Source: Acidobacteriota bacterium (GTDB lineage Bacteria > Actinomycetota > Acidimicrobiia > Spongiisociales > UBA5794). Taken from it: a DNA stretch of 13,519 bases. Positions 1 to 5,163 of this stretch are shown here, one piece after another. The notes under the pieces were generated by a model, which did no database searches, was not told the origin of the DNA, and saw only the letters and a list, made by a program, of their open reading frames with translations. The DNA lies in NCBI GenBank assembly GCA_022574065.1, contig JACZST010000019.1, forward strand, positions 1 through 13,519. The letters run 5' to 3'. Both the position numbers and the translations under genes were made by a program. Within the stretch, counting starts at the first letter, position 1. The number at the start of each line of letters is the position of its first letter.

Positions 1-209
1 ACGGCTTCAACATCGCCTCCAACGACGGTGAGGTTGGCGAAGTGAAACTCGGTTGCTGTCGAGTCGTACGATGCCTGGAGGTTCTGGAACGAGTCGTAGG
101 TGGCGGCGAAGATCGCTACGCCAAGGAACATCGTGATCGTGACCGCGATGAACTGCGCCCTGTGCCTGCGGATGTCACGCCACAGTTTTCGGTGGAGTGG
201 CTTCACCAT
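1..209 (-). CDS. ABC transporter permease, FtsX/MacB-like, N-terminal part
   Basis: Only the first 69 codons are in the window; the gene continues past base 1. The start is ATG at 209, which overlaps the ATPase stop in the 7-base ATGGTGA, so the two genes are translationally coupled. The protein begins MVKPLHRKLWRDIRRHRAQF, a basic cytoplasmic stretch, followed by a hydrophobic first membrane helix (FIAVTITMFLGVAIFAATY) and then an extracytoplasmic segment starting around residue 40 (DSFQNLQASYDS). A basic WRDIRRHRAQ segment before the first helix is typical of the permeases that pair with LolD/MacB-type ATPases, which move lipids, peptides or drugs or act mechanically on the envelope. The substrate cannot be told from this fragment. 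Family call confident, function open. Confidence 0.8.
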   Translation of the reverse strand, partial: MVKPLHRKLWRDIRRHRAQFIAVTITMFLGVAIFAATYDSFQNLQASYDSTATEFHFANLTVVGGDVEA

Positions 210-907
210 GTCAACGCACATGCATCAACCGGATTGGCGTTTCTAACATCGTCGACGATCTTCCCGGACCGCAGGCGCAATACCCGGTCTGCTATTTCGC
301 CGATGGCGGCGTTGTGGGTCACGAGCAGCACCGTCTGTTTGGCGTCGCGGCTGATTCGCTGGAGCAGATCCAGGACCATGCGGCCGGTCTCGAAGTCCAG
401 CTCGCCGGTTGGCTCATCGCACAGGAGGATCGGTGGCTGTTTGACCAGCGCCCTCGCGACGGCCACGCGTTGCTGCTCACCTCCGGAGAGTTCGGCAGGA
501 AAGTGGTGCATCCGGTCACCCAGACCCACCTGGTTGAGAACCTCGGCAGCGCGCTCGGCGCCATTGTCCAACGTCAAGTCGGCGACCAGCTCGACGTTCT
601 CGGCGGCGGTCAAGGTCGGGATCAGGTTGAAGAACTGGAAGACGAAACCAACACTCTCTCGCCGGAACTTAACTTTGCCGTCGACATCGAGGTTGGCCAA
701 ATCGATACCGGTGACCTCGATCCGCCCGCGGGTCGCATCATCGATTGTCCCGACGAGATTGAGGAGCGTTGTCTTACCCGACCCCGACGGCCCGAGGATG
801 ACGGAGAACTCACCCTGCGGGCCGACCAGGTCGAGGTCACGCAAGGCGTGTACTGCGGTATGTCCCTCACCGAAGGTCTTCCAGACCTCGCTCATCTCGA
901 TTGTCAT
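203..907 (-). CDS. ABC transporter ATP-binding protein, LolD/MacB/FtsE family
   Basis: A 234-residue ATPase that powers the permease encoded just downstream. All nucleotide-binding motifs are intact: Walker A GPSGSGKTT at residues 39-47, Q-loop Gln91 in FVFQFFNLIPTLTAAENVEL, signature LSGGEQQRVAVARAL from residue 140, Walker B ILLCDEPTGELD from 160, and switch His198 in VTHN. The Q-loop sequence and the size place it in the LolD/MacB/FtsE group, which pairs with FtsX-type permeases rather than with nutrient importers. ATG at 907 starts MTIEMSEVWKTF, the usual place for this family; the frame runs open further upstream but that part has no family likeness. The ribosome site (GAGAGCGAAG) is weak. 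The ATG overlaps the stop of a possible 32-residue ORF in ATGA. Substrate unknown. Confidence 0.93.
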   Translation of the reverse strand: MTIEMSEVWKTFGEGHTAVHALRDLDLVGPQGEFSVILGPSGSGKTTLLNLVGTIDDATRGRIEVTGIDLANLDVDGKVKFRRESVGFVFQFFNLIPTLTAAENVELVADLTLDNGAERAAEVLNQVGLGDRMHHFPAELSGGEQQRVAVARALVKQPPILLCDEPTGELDFETGRMVLDLLQRISRDAKQTVLLVTHNAAIGEIADRVLRLRSGKIVDDVRNANPVDACALTW

Positions 908-1002
908 TTCACTTCGCTCTCTTGTTGTTGGCGGACGGGCCCGCAGGGTTCGATGACGAAGAGAGTGGCGAAGACAATCATCACCCACCCCCGCGCTGTC
1001 AT
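904..1002 (-). CDS. possible 32-residue leader or small membrane ORF before the ABC operon
   Basis: A short frame reading MTARGWVMIVFATLFVIEPC followed by a polar tail ending ESEVK. It has one hydrophobic stretch (WVMIVFATLFVI) and a Cys. Its TGA overlaps the ATPase ATG in the arrangement ATGA, as in coupled operons, and this overlap is the main reason to list it. No clear Shine-Dalgarno sequence stands before its ATG, and an in-frame ATG seven codons later (MIVFATLF) could serve instead. No family is recognised. It may be a coupling leader or chance. Confidence 0.3.
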   Translation of the reverse strand: MTARGWVMIVFATLFVIEPCGPVRQQQESEVK

Positions 1003-1081
1003 TTTGAGCGTCAGGGGTGGCCTGGCTGCCCGAGAACAGATATAGCGACGACCAGATCGAGGGGCACGCTTCTCCTCTGTT

Positions 1082-1102
1082 GCACACTCTGAACCAGTGT
1101 GC
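1082..1102. repeat. 7-bp inverted repeat, GCACACT-N7-AGTGTGC
   Basis: Arms at 1082-1088 and 1096-1102 are perfectly complementary with a 7-base loop. It lies about 80 bp upstream of the ABC leader ORF on the minus strand. It could be a stem-loop in the leader transcript or an operator. There is no T-tract on either strand, so a classical terminator is unlikely. Confidence 0.45.
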
Positions 1103-1124
1103 GTACTTCCGGCATCGCCGGGTA

Positions 1125-1137
1125 GGGCTAAAAGCCC
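1125..1137. repeat. short hairpin GGGCT-AAA-AGCCC
   Basis: Perfect 5-bp stem with a 3-base loop in the gap upstream of the ABC operon. It loosely resembles the DosR-like boxes elsewhere in the window (GGGNC-N4-GNCCC) but has T at the fifth position, so it is kept only as a hairpin. Confidence 0.35.
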
Positions 1138-1181
1138 CCTCGGAGCGGCACGCGACCAAGGCGATTTCTTGTAACTCGCGA

Positions 1182-1388
1182 CTACTTCTCCTCCCAAGAC
1201 GCCGGTGGGAAGTGTTGCTCGCAGCGTTCTTCGATCCGAGCTGCATAGGCGCCCGCCTCGCCAACCTCGCGCTTGTCGATGATGTAAAACTGGCGCCGAG
1301 GGGTTTTGTCGCGCGACTTGGGGAGCCGATACGGACCGGCATCGCCCTCGGCGCCGTGTGGTGGAGTCGACGCTCGCTGTCCACTGCT
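1182..1388 (-). pseudogene. start-less coding-like frame, unknown family (likely gene remnant)
   Basis: Sixty-eight sense codons are open between TGA (1389-1391) and TAG (1182-1184). There is no ATG, GTG or TTG anywhere in the frame. The translation looks protein-like rather than like antisense noise: it contains YRLPKSRDKTPRRQFYIIDK and then a charged, helix-prone segment (REVGEAGAYAARIEERCEQH) ending ASWEEK. Third codon positions are mostly G or C, as in real genes here. The absence of a start suggests the 3' end of a truncated or frameshifted gene. I do not recognise the family. A rare ATC/ATT start or a sequencing frameshift near 1390 are alternatives. Confidence 0.35.
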
Positions 1389-1409
1389 TCACAGGGGAAT
1401 GTGGACAGC
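1376..1409. repeat. 9-bp inverted repeat, GCTGTCCAC-N16-GTGGACAGC
   Basis: Perfect arms at 1376-1384 and 1401-1409 separated by 16 bases. The arm length and wide spacing suggest a dimeric regulator site with half-sites about 2.4 helical turns apart, or a cruciform or hairpin. It sits at the 5' edge of the start-less frame at 1182-1388. No flanking direct repeats or transposase were seen, so a mobile-element end is not supported. Confidence 0.45.
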
Positions 1410-1562
1410 TCCGTTGACCATTCTGGCAATCCGCTGTCTGGTCCGACATCAGCGCGGCACCTGGTTGGCTCGCTTGGCGACAGGTCTCAGCATCGTGGGG
1501 ACAAGGGTGAGGATCGGTCGCCCGTTCCCCCGACACCTCTGATGCTGGTGTACTTGACGGTC

Positions 1563-1847
1563 TCAGAACTCGAATAGGGTGAGCTGACTGTTATGGCCGA
1601 TCGGGAAGACATCGAGTGCGGCCCAGGTGGAGGCGTCTCCACCCATTCCTGGTGAGTCGGCGGGCATCGCCGGCGCCGTGATCCCCACGGCGTCCGGACG
1701 AGAGACGAGGAGCTCAGCAATCGCCTCAGCCGGAACGTGGCCCTCCACGACGTAGCCCTCGATGAGGGCGACGTGGCAGGTGGCGGCTTCGGATGGGATA
1801 CCTGCGGACCGCCCCTCCCGGGATGGTTCGCAGCCTTTTTGAACCCC
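1563..1847 (-). pseudogene. DUF411 metal-binding protein, 5'-truncated remnant
   Basis: The frame is open from a TGA at 1848-1850 to TGA at 1563-1565 (94 residues) and reads as the C-terminal two thirds of a DUF411 protein. Family landmarks are AGIPSEAATCHVALIEGYVV, then EGHVPAEAIAELL, then a Pro/Met-rich PAMPADSPGMGG segment. DUF411 proteins normally have about 150 residues with an N-terminal thioredoxin-like part carrying a CxxC-type pair; that part and any upstream start codon are missing. Only an internal GTG (1748) could start a 61-residue product. The family is often found with copper-resistance genes, which fits the copper-type ATPase at the right end. The fragment begins just after the CBS-BON stop (1855), as if a deletion joined the two. 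Family call good; that it is non-functional is inference. Confidence 0.75.
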
Positions 1848-1854
1848 TCACCTA

Positions 1855-2535
1855 TTACCAGAGGCCAATCGGGCCCCCTGCGGACTGCGCCGCTTTGGTG
1901 TCGTCGTATGGGTAGCGAACCTCGTCGACATTCACATCCACCACACCATCCAAGCGCCTGGTCAGCACCCAGAGGATCCGAGCGTCGGTCTTCATCGGGA
2001 CCGAGCCGCTGAGTGTCACCTGGCCTTCGATGACTTCGACAGTGACCGCACTTGGTTCGGTCCAAATGATCCGATCCAGGATGTCGACCTGGATCTCGTC
2101 TTGGATCAACTCATCGGGACGGACGAATGAGGCCATGATGTCGCTGCGACCGACAATGCCGATCAGGCGACCGTCGGCGTCGACCACCGGGAGCGGCGTG
2201 ACGCCCCTCTTCTCCATGAGCCTGGCGGCGACGGTGTGGTCGATGTCCGGTCCGGTCGTGATCACCGGAGAGGTCATGGCCTCGCCTGCGGTGATAGCGG
2301 GCCCGCCGTCATCGCCGCCAAGGCTGCGAAGCAGCCCTGGGACGTCTCCAAAGGCTTTGCGAGATTCCTGATGCACGATGTCACCTTCGGTGACGATCCC
2401 TATCAGGGTCCCGGCAGCGTCCACGACTGGAAGGCCGCTGATCCGGTGGGTGAGCATCAACCTGGCCGCCTCCTTGAGCGGGGTGTCGACGGTTGTCGTT
2501 ACCGGGTCGGTGGTCATCAATTCGCCTATTCTCAC
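1855..2535 (-). CDS. CBS-CBS-BON domain protein, predicted nucleotide-sensing stress protein
   Basis: A 226-residue cytosolic protein. CBS 1 spans about residues 1-60 (VRIGELMTTDPVTTTV, then ISGLPVVDAAGTLIGIVTEGD) and CBS 2 about 83-140 (AMTSPVITT, TPLPVVDADGRLIGIVGRSD). Together they would form a Bateman module that usually binds adenine nucleotides. A BON domain follows at about 147-212 (VTVEVIEGQVTLSGSVPMKT). GTG at 2535 is chosen because AAAGGAG lies 5 bases upstream and the CBS domain begins there; the frame extends to 2661 but only through divergent promoter DNA. Two-CBS proteins are among the hypoxia-induced genes of mycobacteria (Rv2626c type), which fits the DosR-like boxes upstream. 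Ligand and partner are unknown. Confidence 0.92.
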   Translation of the reverse strand: MRIGELMTTDPVTTTVDTPLKEAARLMLTHRISGLPVVDAAGTLIGIVTEGDIVHQESRKAFGDVPGLLRSLGGDDGGPAITAGEAMTSPVITTGPDIDHTVAARLMEKRGVTPLPVVDADGRLIGIVGRSDIMASFVRPDELIQDEIQVDILDRIIWTEPSAVTVEVIEGQVTLSGSVPMKTDARILWVLTRRLDGVVDVNVDEVRYPYDDTKAAQSAGGPIGLW

Positions 2536-2586
2536 ATCCGCTCCTTTGCCTGCTCTCACCGTATCGCCGGCTCCGAGACCCGCACA

Positions 2587-2603
2587 GGGGCGTTCGGCCC
2601 TAA
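2587..2603. promoter_or_regulatory. DosR/DevR-like box, GGGGCGTTCGGCCCTAA
   Basis: It fits GGGNC-N4-GNCCC exactly, with a TAA flank. It matches the mycobacterial DosR-type sequence GGGACTTTCGGCCCTAA (recalled consensus form) at 15 of 17 positions. It lies about 50 bp upstream of the CBS-BON start and about 105 bp upstream of the membrane-protein start. Confidence 0.5.
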
Positions 2604-2622
2604 CTCGTGAGTGGCCCGCATT

Positions 2623-2639
2623 AGGGACCAACTCCCCTA
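2623..2639. promoter_or_regulatory. second, imperfect DosR-like box
   Basis: AGGGACCAACTCCCCTA has GGGAC-N4-TCCCC, one mismatch from GGGNC-N4-GNCCC. It begins 36 bp from the first box. Paired boxes about this far apart are common at DosR-controlled promoters in mycobacteria. Weaker than the other boxes; listed mainly because of the pairing. Confidence 0.35.
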
Positions 2640-2670
2640 TCGAGAGGCTCTTCTCTGTCATACGCTGTCC

Positions 2671-2688
2671 TTGTGAAGTGATTCACAA
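2671..2688. promoter_or_regulatory. Rex- or CRP-type operator, TTGTGAAGTGATTCACAA
   Basis: A perfect 18-bp inverted repeat with 7-bp arms and a GTGA centre. It matches the Rex operator form TTGTGAA-N4-TTCACAA as well as the CRP form TGTGA-N6-TCACA, so the sequence alone cannot separate a NADH/NAD-sensing repressor from a CRP/FNR-type factor. It ends 18 bases before the ATG at 2707 and 8 before the ribosome site, a place where bound protein would most likely repress that gene. Confidence 0.7.
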
Positions 2689-2706
2689 TCATGAAAGGAG
2701 ATTGTG

Positions 2707-3402
2707 ATGTCAAGGCGGCTGCAAATCATCGGAATCGTGCTTGCCGTGTTCGGCCTGGGTTTCGTGCTTGCTGGGGGGTACGCCTACCTGCAAGTCCAAG
2801 ACGGGTACGACTCCCTCCGGGCCTTCAGCGAGTCCCAGAACGTCACCCTCAGCTACAACGACAACGGCGAGCTCGTCGATCGGGGCACCACCGAAGGCGC
2901 CGATGCGATCATGGTCGTGCTCACCGACGAGTGGGGTTACCCGGTGGTCATGTCGGATCTCGATCCGGACGACCCGCTGGTCAATACCGCGTCGGAATAC
3001 ATGTTCCAGATGGCCACGATCGGCTACCACGTGCTCCACGGCACCCAGACCGTCGTGCTCGCCGAAGACACTGAGTACCAGGGCGAGTTCTTCCCGGCGG
3101 GGACCTACGAGTTCGAGGTCGACGGGCGTTACTGGACGGATTTCGATCGTCAGCACCCGATCGAGGGCGCGGCTCGTGGCCAGGCGTGGACCGGCACGGT
3201 TCACGGCCTGTTCGGCGAGCTCGGTGTCGGCACCGTGACCGCCTCGACCCTCCAGCTCGGTCTGGCATTTGCCGGAGTTCTGGCTGGACTCGGCCTGACG
3301 TTCCTCCTCCTCGGTGGCGGCCTGATCTGGGCCGGAAGGGGACACGAAGAGATCGTCGCCCTGTCCATCGATGAACGGGTTCCCGAACCGGGCACGGTGT
3401 GA
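2707..3402 (+). CDS. two-helix membrane protein with large extracytoplasmic domain, unknown function
   Basis: A 231-residue protein with an N-terminal helix (about residues 5-27, LQIIGIVLAVFGLGFVLAGG), an acidic region of about 155 residues, and a second helix at about 184-210 (LGLAFAGVLAGLGLTFLLLG) followed by a short acidic tail. The central part is rich in Asp, Glu, Tyr and Thr, lacks Cys, and probably lies outside the membrane. ATG at 2707 is chosen over the adjacent in-frame GTG (2704) because AAAGGAG ends 6 bases before it. The gene is single, ended by a strong hairpin. Control is probably by the Rex/CRP-type palindrome and the DosR-like boxes just upstream. I do not recognise the family. 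That it is a real gene is nearly certain from start signal, composition and topology. Confidence 0.88.
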   Translation: MSRRLQIIGIVLAVFGLGFVLAGGYAYLQVQDGYDSLRAFSESQNVTLSYNDNGELVDRGTTEGADAIMVVLTDEWGYPVVMSDLDPDDPLVNTASEYMFQMATIGYHVLHGTQTVVLAEDTEYQGEFFPAGTYEFEVDGRYWTDFDRQHPIEGAARGQAWTGTVHGLFGELGVGTVTASTLQLGLAFAGVLAGLGLTFLLLGGGLIWAGRGHEEIVALSIDERVPEPGTV

Positions 3403-3436
3403 AGATCAGGGAATAGCGGCAAGCAACAACCTGAAA

Positions 3437-3475
3437 GCGCTGAGGCCCCGACCGCGCACGTCGGGGCCTCAGCGC
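3437..3475 (+). terminator. 16-bp perfect hairpin terminator
   Basis: Arms 3437-3452 and 3460-3475 pair without mismatch around a 7-base loop, beginning 35 bases after the stop of the membrane-protein gene. There is no T-tract; long GC-rich stems without U-runs are common terminators in actinobacteria. Being symmetric, it may also stop minus-strand transcripts. Confidence 0.8.
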
Positions 3476-3722
3476 GGAACAGCCGCGCTGTGACGAGTGC
3501 GATCGGGGGGCTGGTTCCTTCGGGTGTGGCAGACGCCGTGGAGAAACAGCGTGGGCGCGGTCGCAGCGATCGCTGCCGACCTGTCATCGGACACGGCCAC
3601 CGCCGTCATTCAGGTCGCCGGCAAGCGATGCGGTCCACCCTCCGGCTTGAACGAATAGGATGGCCTGGCCGCAACGTCAGGGTGTGACAAAGCTGCCTAC
3701 CGGGGGAACCAACGGCCGAGGC
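3476..3722. other. 247-base gap, nothing recognised
   Basis: No frame on either strand has a ribosome site, a plausible start and protein-like composition. No repeat, hairpin or operator stood out beyond the terminator at its left edge. Confidence 0.5.
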
Positions 3723-3875
3723 TTACTTGTTCTTGTTCCGGCCGGGCGCCGTGTCCGATTTCCCCGGTGAGTCGGGACGACCGTGGCCCTGACCTTGATC
3801 GCTGTTGGCGGCGCCGGCTTCCTCCTTGTCGTATCCCCGACCCGGGTGATCTTCGGCCTTGTCCTTCGTCCTATG
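3723..3875 (-). pseudogene. start-less frame for a Gly/Asp/Lys-rich hydrophilic C-terminus
   Basis: Fifty codons are open between TAA (3876-3878) and TAA (3723-3725), with no ATG, GTG or TTG. The translation is strongly hydrophilic: TKDKAEDHPGRGYDKEEAGA, then GQGHGRPDSPGKSDTAPGRN and a KNK end. It looks like a disordered tail rather than antisense noise. It follows the two upstream frames (3876-4055 and 4056-4298) in the same register, separated from each only by TAA. Remnant of a lost gene, or the 3' end of a frame broken by nonsense changes. Family unknown. Confidence 0.3.
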
Positions 3876-4007
3876 TTATCTGGAGGACGCGGTCGGCAAC
3901 TTGTTCATGAGCTTGACAGGGAGACTCTCGCCACCTGCTTGGTCGTCGCGGAATAGCGTCTCCACGAAGACAACTCGTGTGTATCGGTCCGCTCGTGAAT
4001 ATGCCAC
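3876..4007 (-). CDS. possible 43-residue ORF, or remnant, unknown family
   Basis: The frame from GTG at 4007 reads VAYSRADRYTRVVFVETLFR and then DDQAGGESLPVKLMNKLPTA, ending SSR before TAA. The mixed, well-ordered residue pattern looks like a real protein segment. The frame remains open upstream to the TAA of the small membrane protein (4056-4058) with a similarly plausible sequence (RLWDRDRS), which suggests that this is part of something longer. There is no convincing ribosome site before the GTG. It may be a short downstream gene of the 4056-4298 operon or the middle of a decayed gene. Confidence 0.35.
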   Translation of the reverse strand: MAYSRADRYTRVVFVETLFRDDQAGGESLPVKLMNKLPTASSR

Positions 4008-4055
4008 AACTGACCGGTCCCGATCCCAGAGTCGCAGCGATCCGGGCGAGCGTGG

Positions 4056-4298
4056 TTAATGCCAGAGTGGTTCGGTGTTGATTGGGGCCTCAGCGTTCCA
4101 GGTAGGTTCTAGTTCTGCGGCTTCGGCTTTGATCGCGGCGAGTTCGGCAACAAACGCCCACACGACGACGGCGACTATGAAGGCAATCATCATGGGGACA
4201 AAGTTGTCGCTGTTGCGTCCGAACACGAAGAGGGCAATGGCGCATCCAGCGGCGACGGCCATCCCGACATCGACCCATATGAGTCGCCTCGTTGCCAT
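4056..4298 (-). CDS. small two-helix membrane protein, unknown function
   Basis: An 80-residue protein. ATG at 4298 follows a near-perfect ribosome site (AGGAGGT, 8 bases upstream), the best in the window. Helix 1 spans about residues 8-27 (WVDVGMAVAAGCAIALFVFG) and helix 2 about 33-52 (FVPMMIAFIVAVVVWAFVAE). The tail is Ala/Glu-rich and amphipathic (LAAIKAEAAELEPTWNAEAP) and ends EPLWH. The short loop between helices is polar (RNSDNF). I recognise no family. It is the only clearly intact gene in a zone of fragments, and its upstream neighbours on the same strand are broken. Confidence 0.75.
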   Translation of the reverse strand: MATRRLIWVDVGMAVAAGCAIALFVFGRNSDNFVPMMIAFIVAVVVWAFVAELAAIKAEAAELEPTWNAEAPINTEPLWH

Positions 4299-4350
4299 GA
4301 CGGTTGACCTCCTGTGTAGCCCATTTCCTTATCCGGCGGCTCCCAACCGC

Positions 4351-4527
4351 TCAGGCACCACCGTTGTGACCATCGCCGACGCTCGGAGCCGCCGCGAGGG
4401 CTGCGGCGAGCTCGGTAGCGTCATCAGCTTCCCCTGACCAATATCCTCGCGGCTCGGAAGCCGGTCTGATAGAGCCGAAGGACCCTGTCGCGATCCGGTC
4501 GACGAGCTGGCGGTGGTCGAGCGGCTC
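4351..4527 (-). pseudogene. 58-residue start-less frame, unknown
   Basis: Open between TAG (4528-4530) and TGA (4351-4353), with no usual start codon. It reads EPLDHRQLVDRIATGSFGSI, then an Ala-rich segment (DDATELAAALAAAPSVGDG). Codon third positions fit coding DNA. It lies directly downstream of the truncated MerR gene on the same strand and could be the tail of the gene that was joined to it. No family recognised; weak evidence. Confidence 0.22.
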
Positions 4528-4584
4528 CTAGCAGCCAGGGACGGGCCATGTCGACATCGCAGTGACCAGACTGCGGACCTGCCC

Positions 4585-4845
4585 TCACCCATCGAGGAGG
4601 TGGATGACGTGCTCGCAGGTGGGGACGCCCTGCTCACGCAGCTCGAAGATGGAGGGGATCTCAGTGAGGGTGAGTCCGGTCGCTTGGGCGTCGCGGACGA
4701 AGCGGAGCCTGTCGACGGTGCCCCGGTCGTAACTCCGGCATCCGTTGGGGGCGCGGTCAGCGTCGGGGAGAACGCCGATGGTCTCGTAGTAACGGATGGT
4801 TTTGGTGGACACACCGGTCTCGTGGCCTAGTTCTCCGATCTTCAT
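4585..4845 (-). pseudogene. MerR-family metal regulator truncated at the C-terminus
   Basis: 86 residues beginning MKIGELGHETGVSTKTIRYY, the intact winged-helix DNA-binding half of a MerR protein (helix-turn-helix about 1-40, wing near DRAPNG), continuing to LTLTEIPSIFELREQG and CEHVIHLLDG, then TGA. It aligns with the full-length MerR at 11818-12279 over its first 85 residues, with about 62 identical by my count. The other protein then continues 68 residues through the dimerisation helix and metal loop; none of that is here. Its ATG lies at the exact end of a receiver-domain fragment, without a ribosome site or a MerR-type promoter. Without dimerisation helix and metal loop it should not work as a metal sensor; a truncated DNA-binding competitor is the alternative. 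Confidence 0.75.
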
Positions 4846-5104
4846 GTCCCGACCGCACCGCGTCGACGATGGCCTCGGTATCGATGCGCTTCAACAGGTA
4901 TCCGGCGGCCCCTACCTCAATCGACGACGTCAGGGCCTCCTCGTCGGCGAAGGAGCTGAGGATCAAGACGGCAACATCGGGGAAACGTTGGCGAACCTTG
5001 CGCGTGGCCTCGACAGCCGAACCGCCGGGCAGCCGGACATCCAACACAACGACGTCAGGAGCGTTGAATCCGACCTGGCGCACCACATCCGCCGCCGGGG
5101 CTAC
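4846..5104 (-). pseudogene. response-regulator receiver domain fragment (NarL/DevR type)
   Basis: The frame, open after a TAG at 5105-5107, holds VRQVGFNAPDVVVLDVRLPG, then GSAVEATRKVRQRFPDVAVL, ILSSFADEEALTSSIEVGAA and GYLLKRIDTEAIVDAVRSG. These are receiver strands beta-3 to the last helix: phospho-acceptor Asp in VLDVRLPGG, the switch Ser in ILSSF and the conserved Lys in YLLKRI. The first 45 or so residues (acidic pair, first helix) and the LuxR-type DNA-binding half are absent. At VRSG the sequence runs directly into the MerR start in another frame. Sequence style is that of NarL/DevR (DosR) regulators. The phosphorylation core survives, but a functional protein is unlikely. It is the only trace in this window of a DosR-like regulator. 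Confidence 0.75.
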
Positions 5105-5163
5105 CTAACACGAGACGACCGAGACCATGGCCCGCTTCCAGGAGCCGTTTGTGGCGACGCTCG

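Larger units (their letters stand above)
1003..1562. other. 560-base region without an intact gene
   Basis: No reading frame here has both a start and family likeness. It contains a stem-loop at 1082-1102, a short hairpin at 1125-1137, a coding-like but start-less minus-strand frame at 1182-1388, and a 9-bp inverted repeat at 1376-1409, all listed separately. The long frames across it on both strands have compositions typical of GC-rich antisense translation. It probably holds the ABC operon promoter, but I cannot place a -35/-10 pair with confidence. Confidence 0.6.
2536..2706. promoter_or_regulatory. divergent control region between CBS-BON and membrane-protein genes
   Basis: This 171-bp gap separates two outward-facing genes, each with a strong ribosome site (AAAGGAG at both ends). 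It contains two DosR-like boxes and one perfect Rex/CRP-type palindrome, described separately. Such stacking of sites is typical of oxygen- or redox-controlled divergent promoters. I could not assign -35/-10 elements with confidence. Confidence 0.6.

Noticed and set aside
42..1045. Two long plus-strand frames over the ABC ATPase
   Set aside because: Both oppose the ATPase, whose Walker, signature and switch motifs prove the minus strand is coding.
1017..1577. 186-codon plus-strand frame in the 1003-1562 gap
   Set aside because: No ribosome site, composition unlike a folded protein, and the opposite strand holds the better protein-like frame (1182-1388).
2536..2661. N-terminal extension of the CBS-BON protein to an ATG at 2661
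   Set aside because: The GTG at 2535 has a strong ribosome site and starts the CBS domain; the extension runs through both operator-like sites and has no domain likeness.
5105..5163. Possible sensor-kinase fragment (ERRHKRLLEAGHGLGRLVL) in the 59 bases before the receiver remnant
   Set aside because: The phrase recalls the start of a GAF-type sensor, but it is about 20 residues in a different frame; not enough to support a call.
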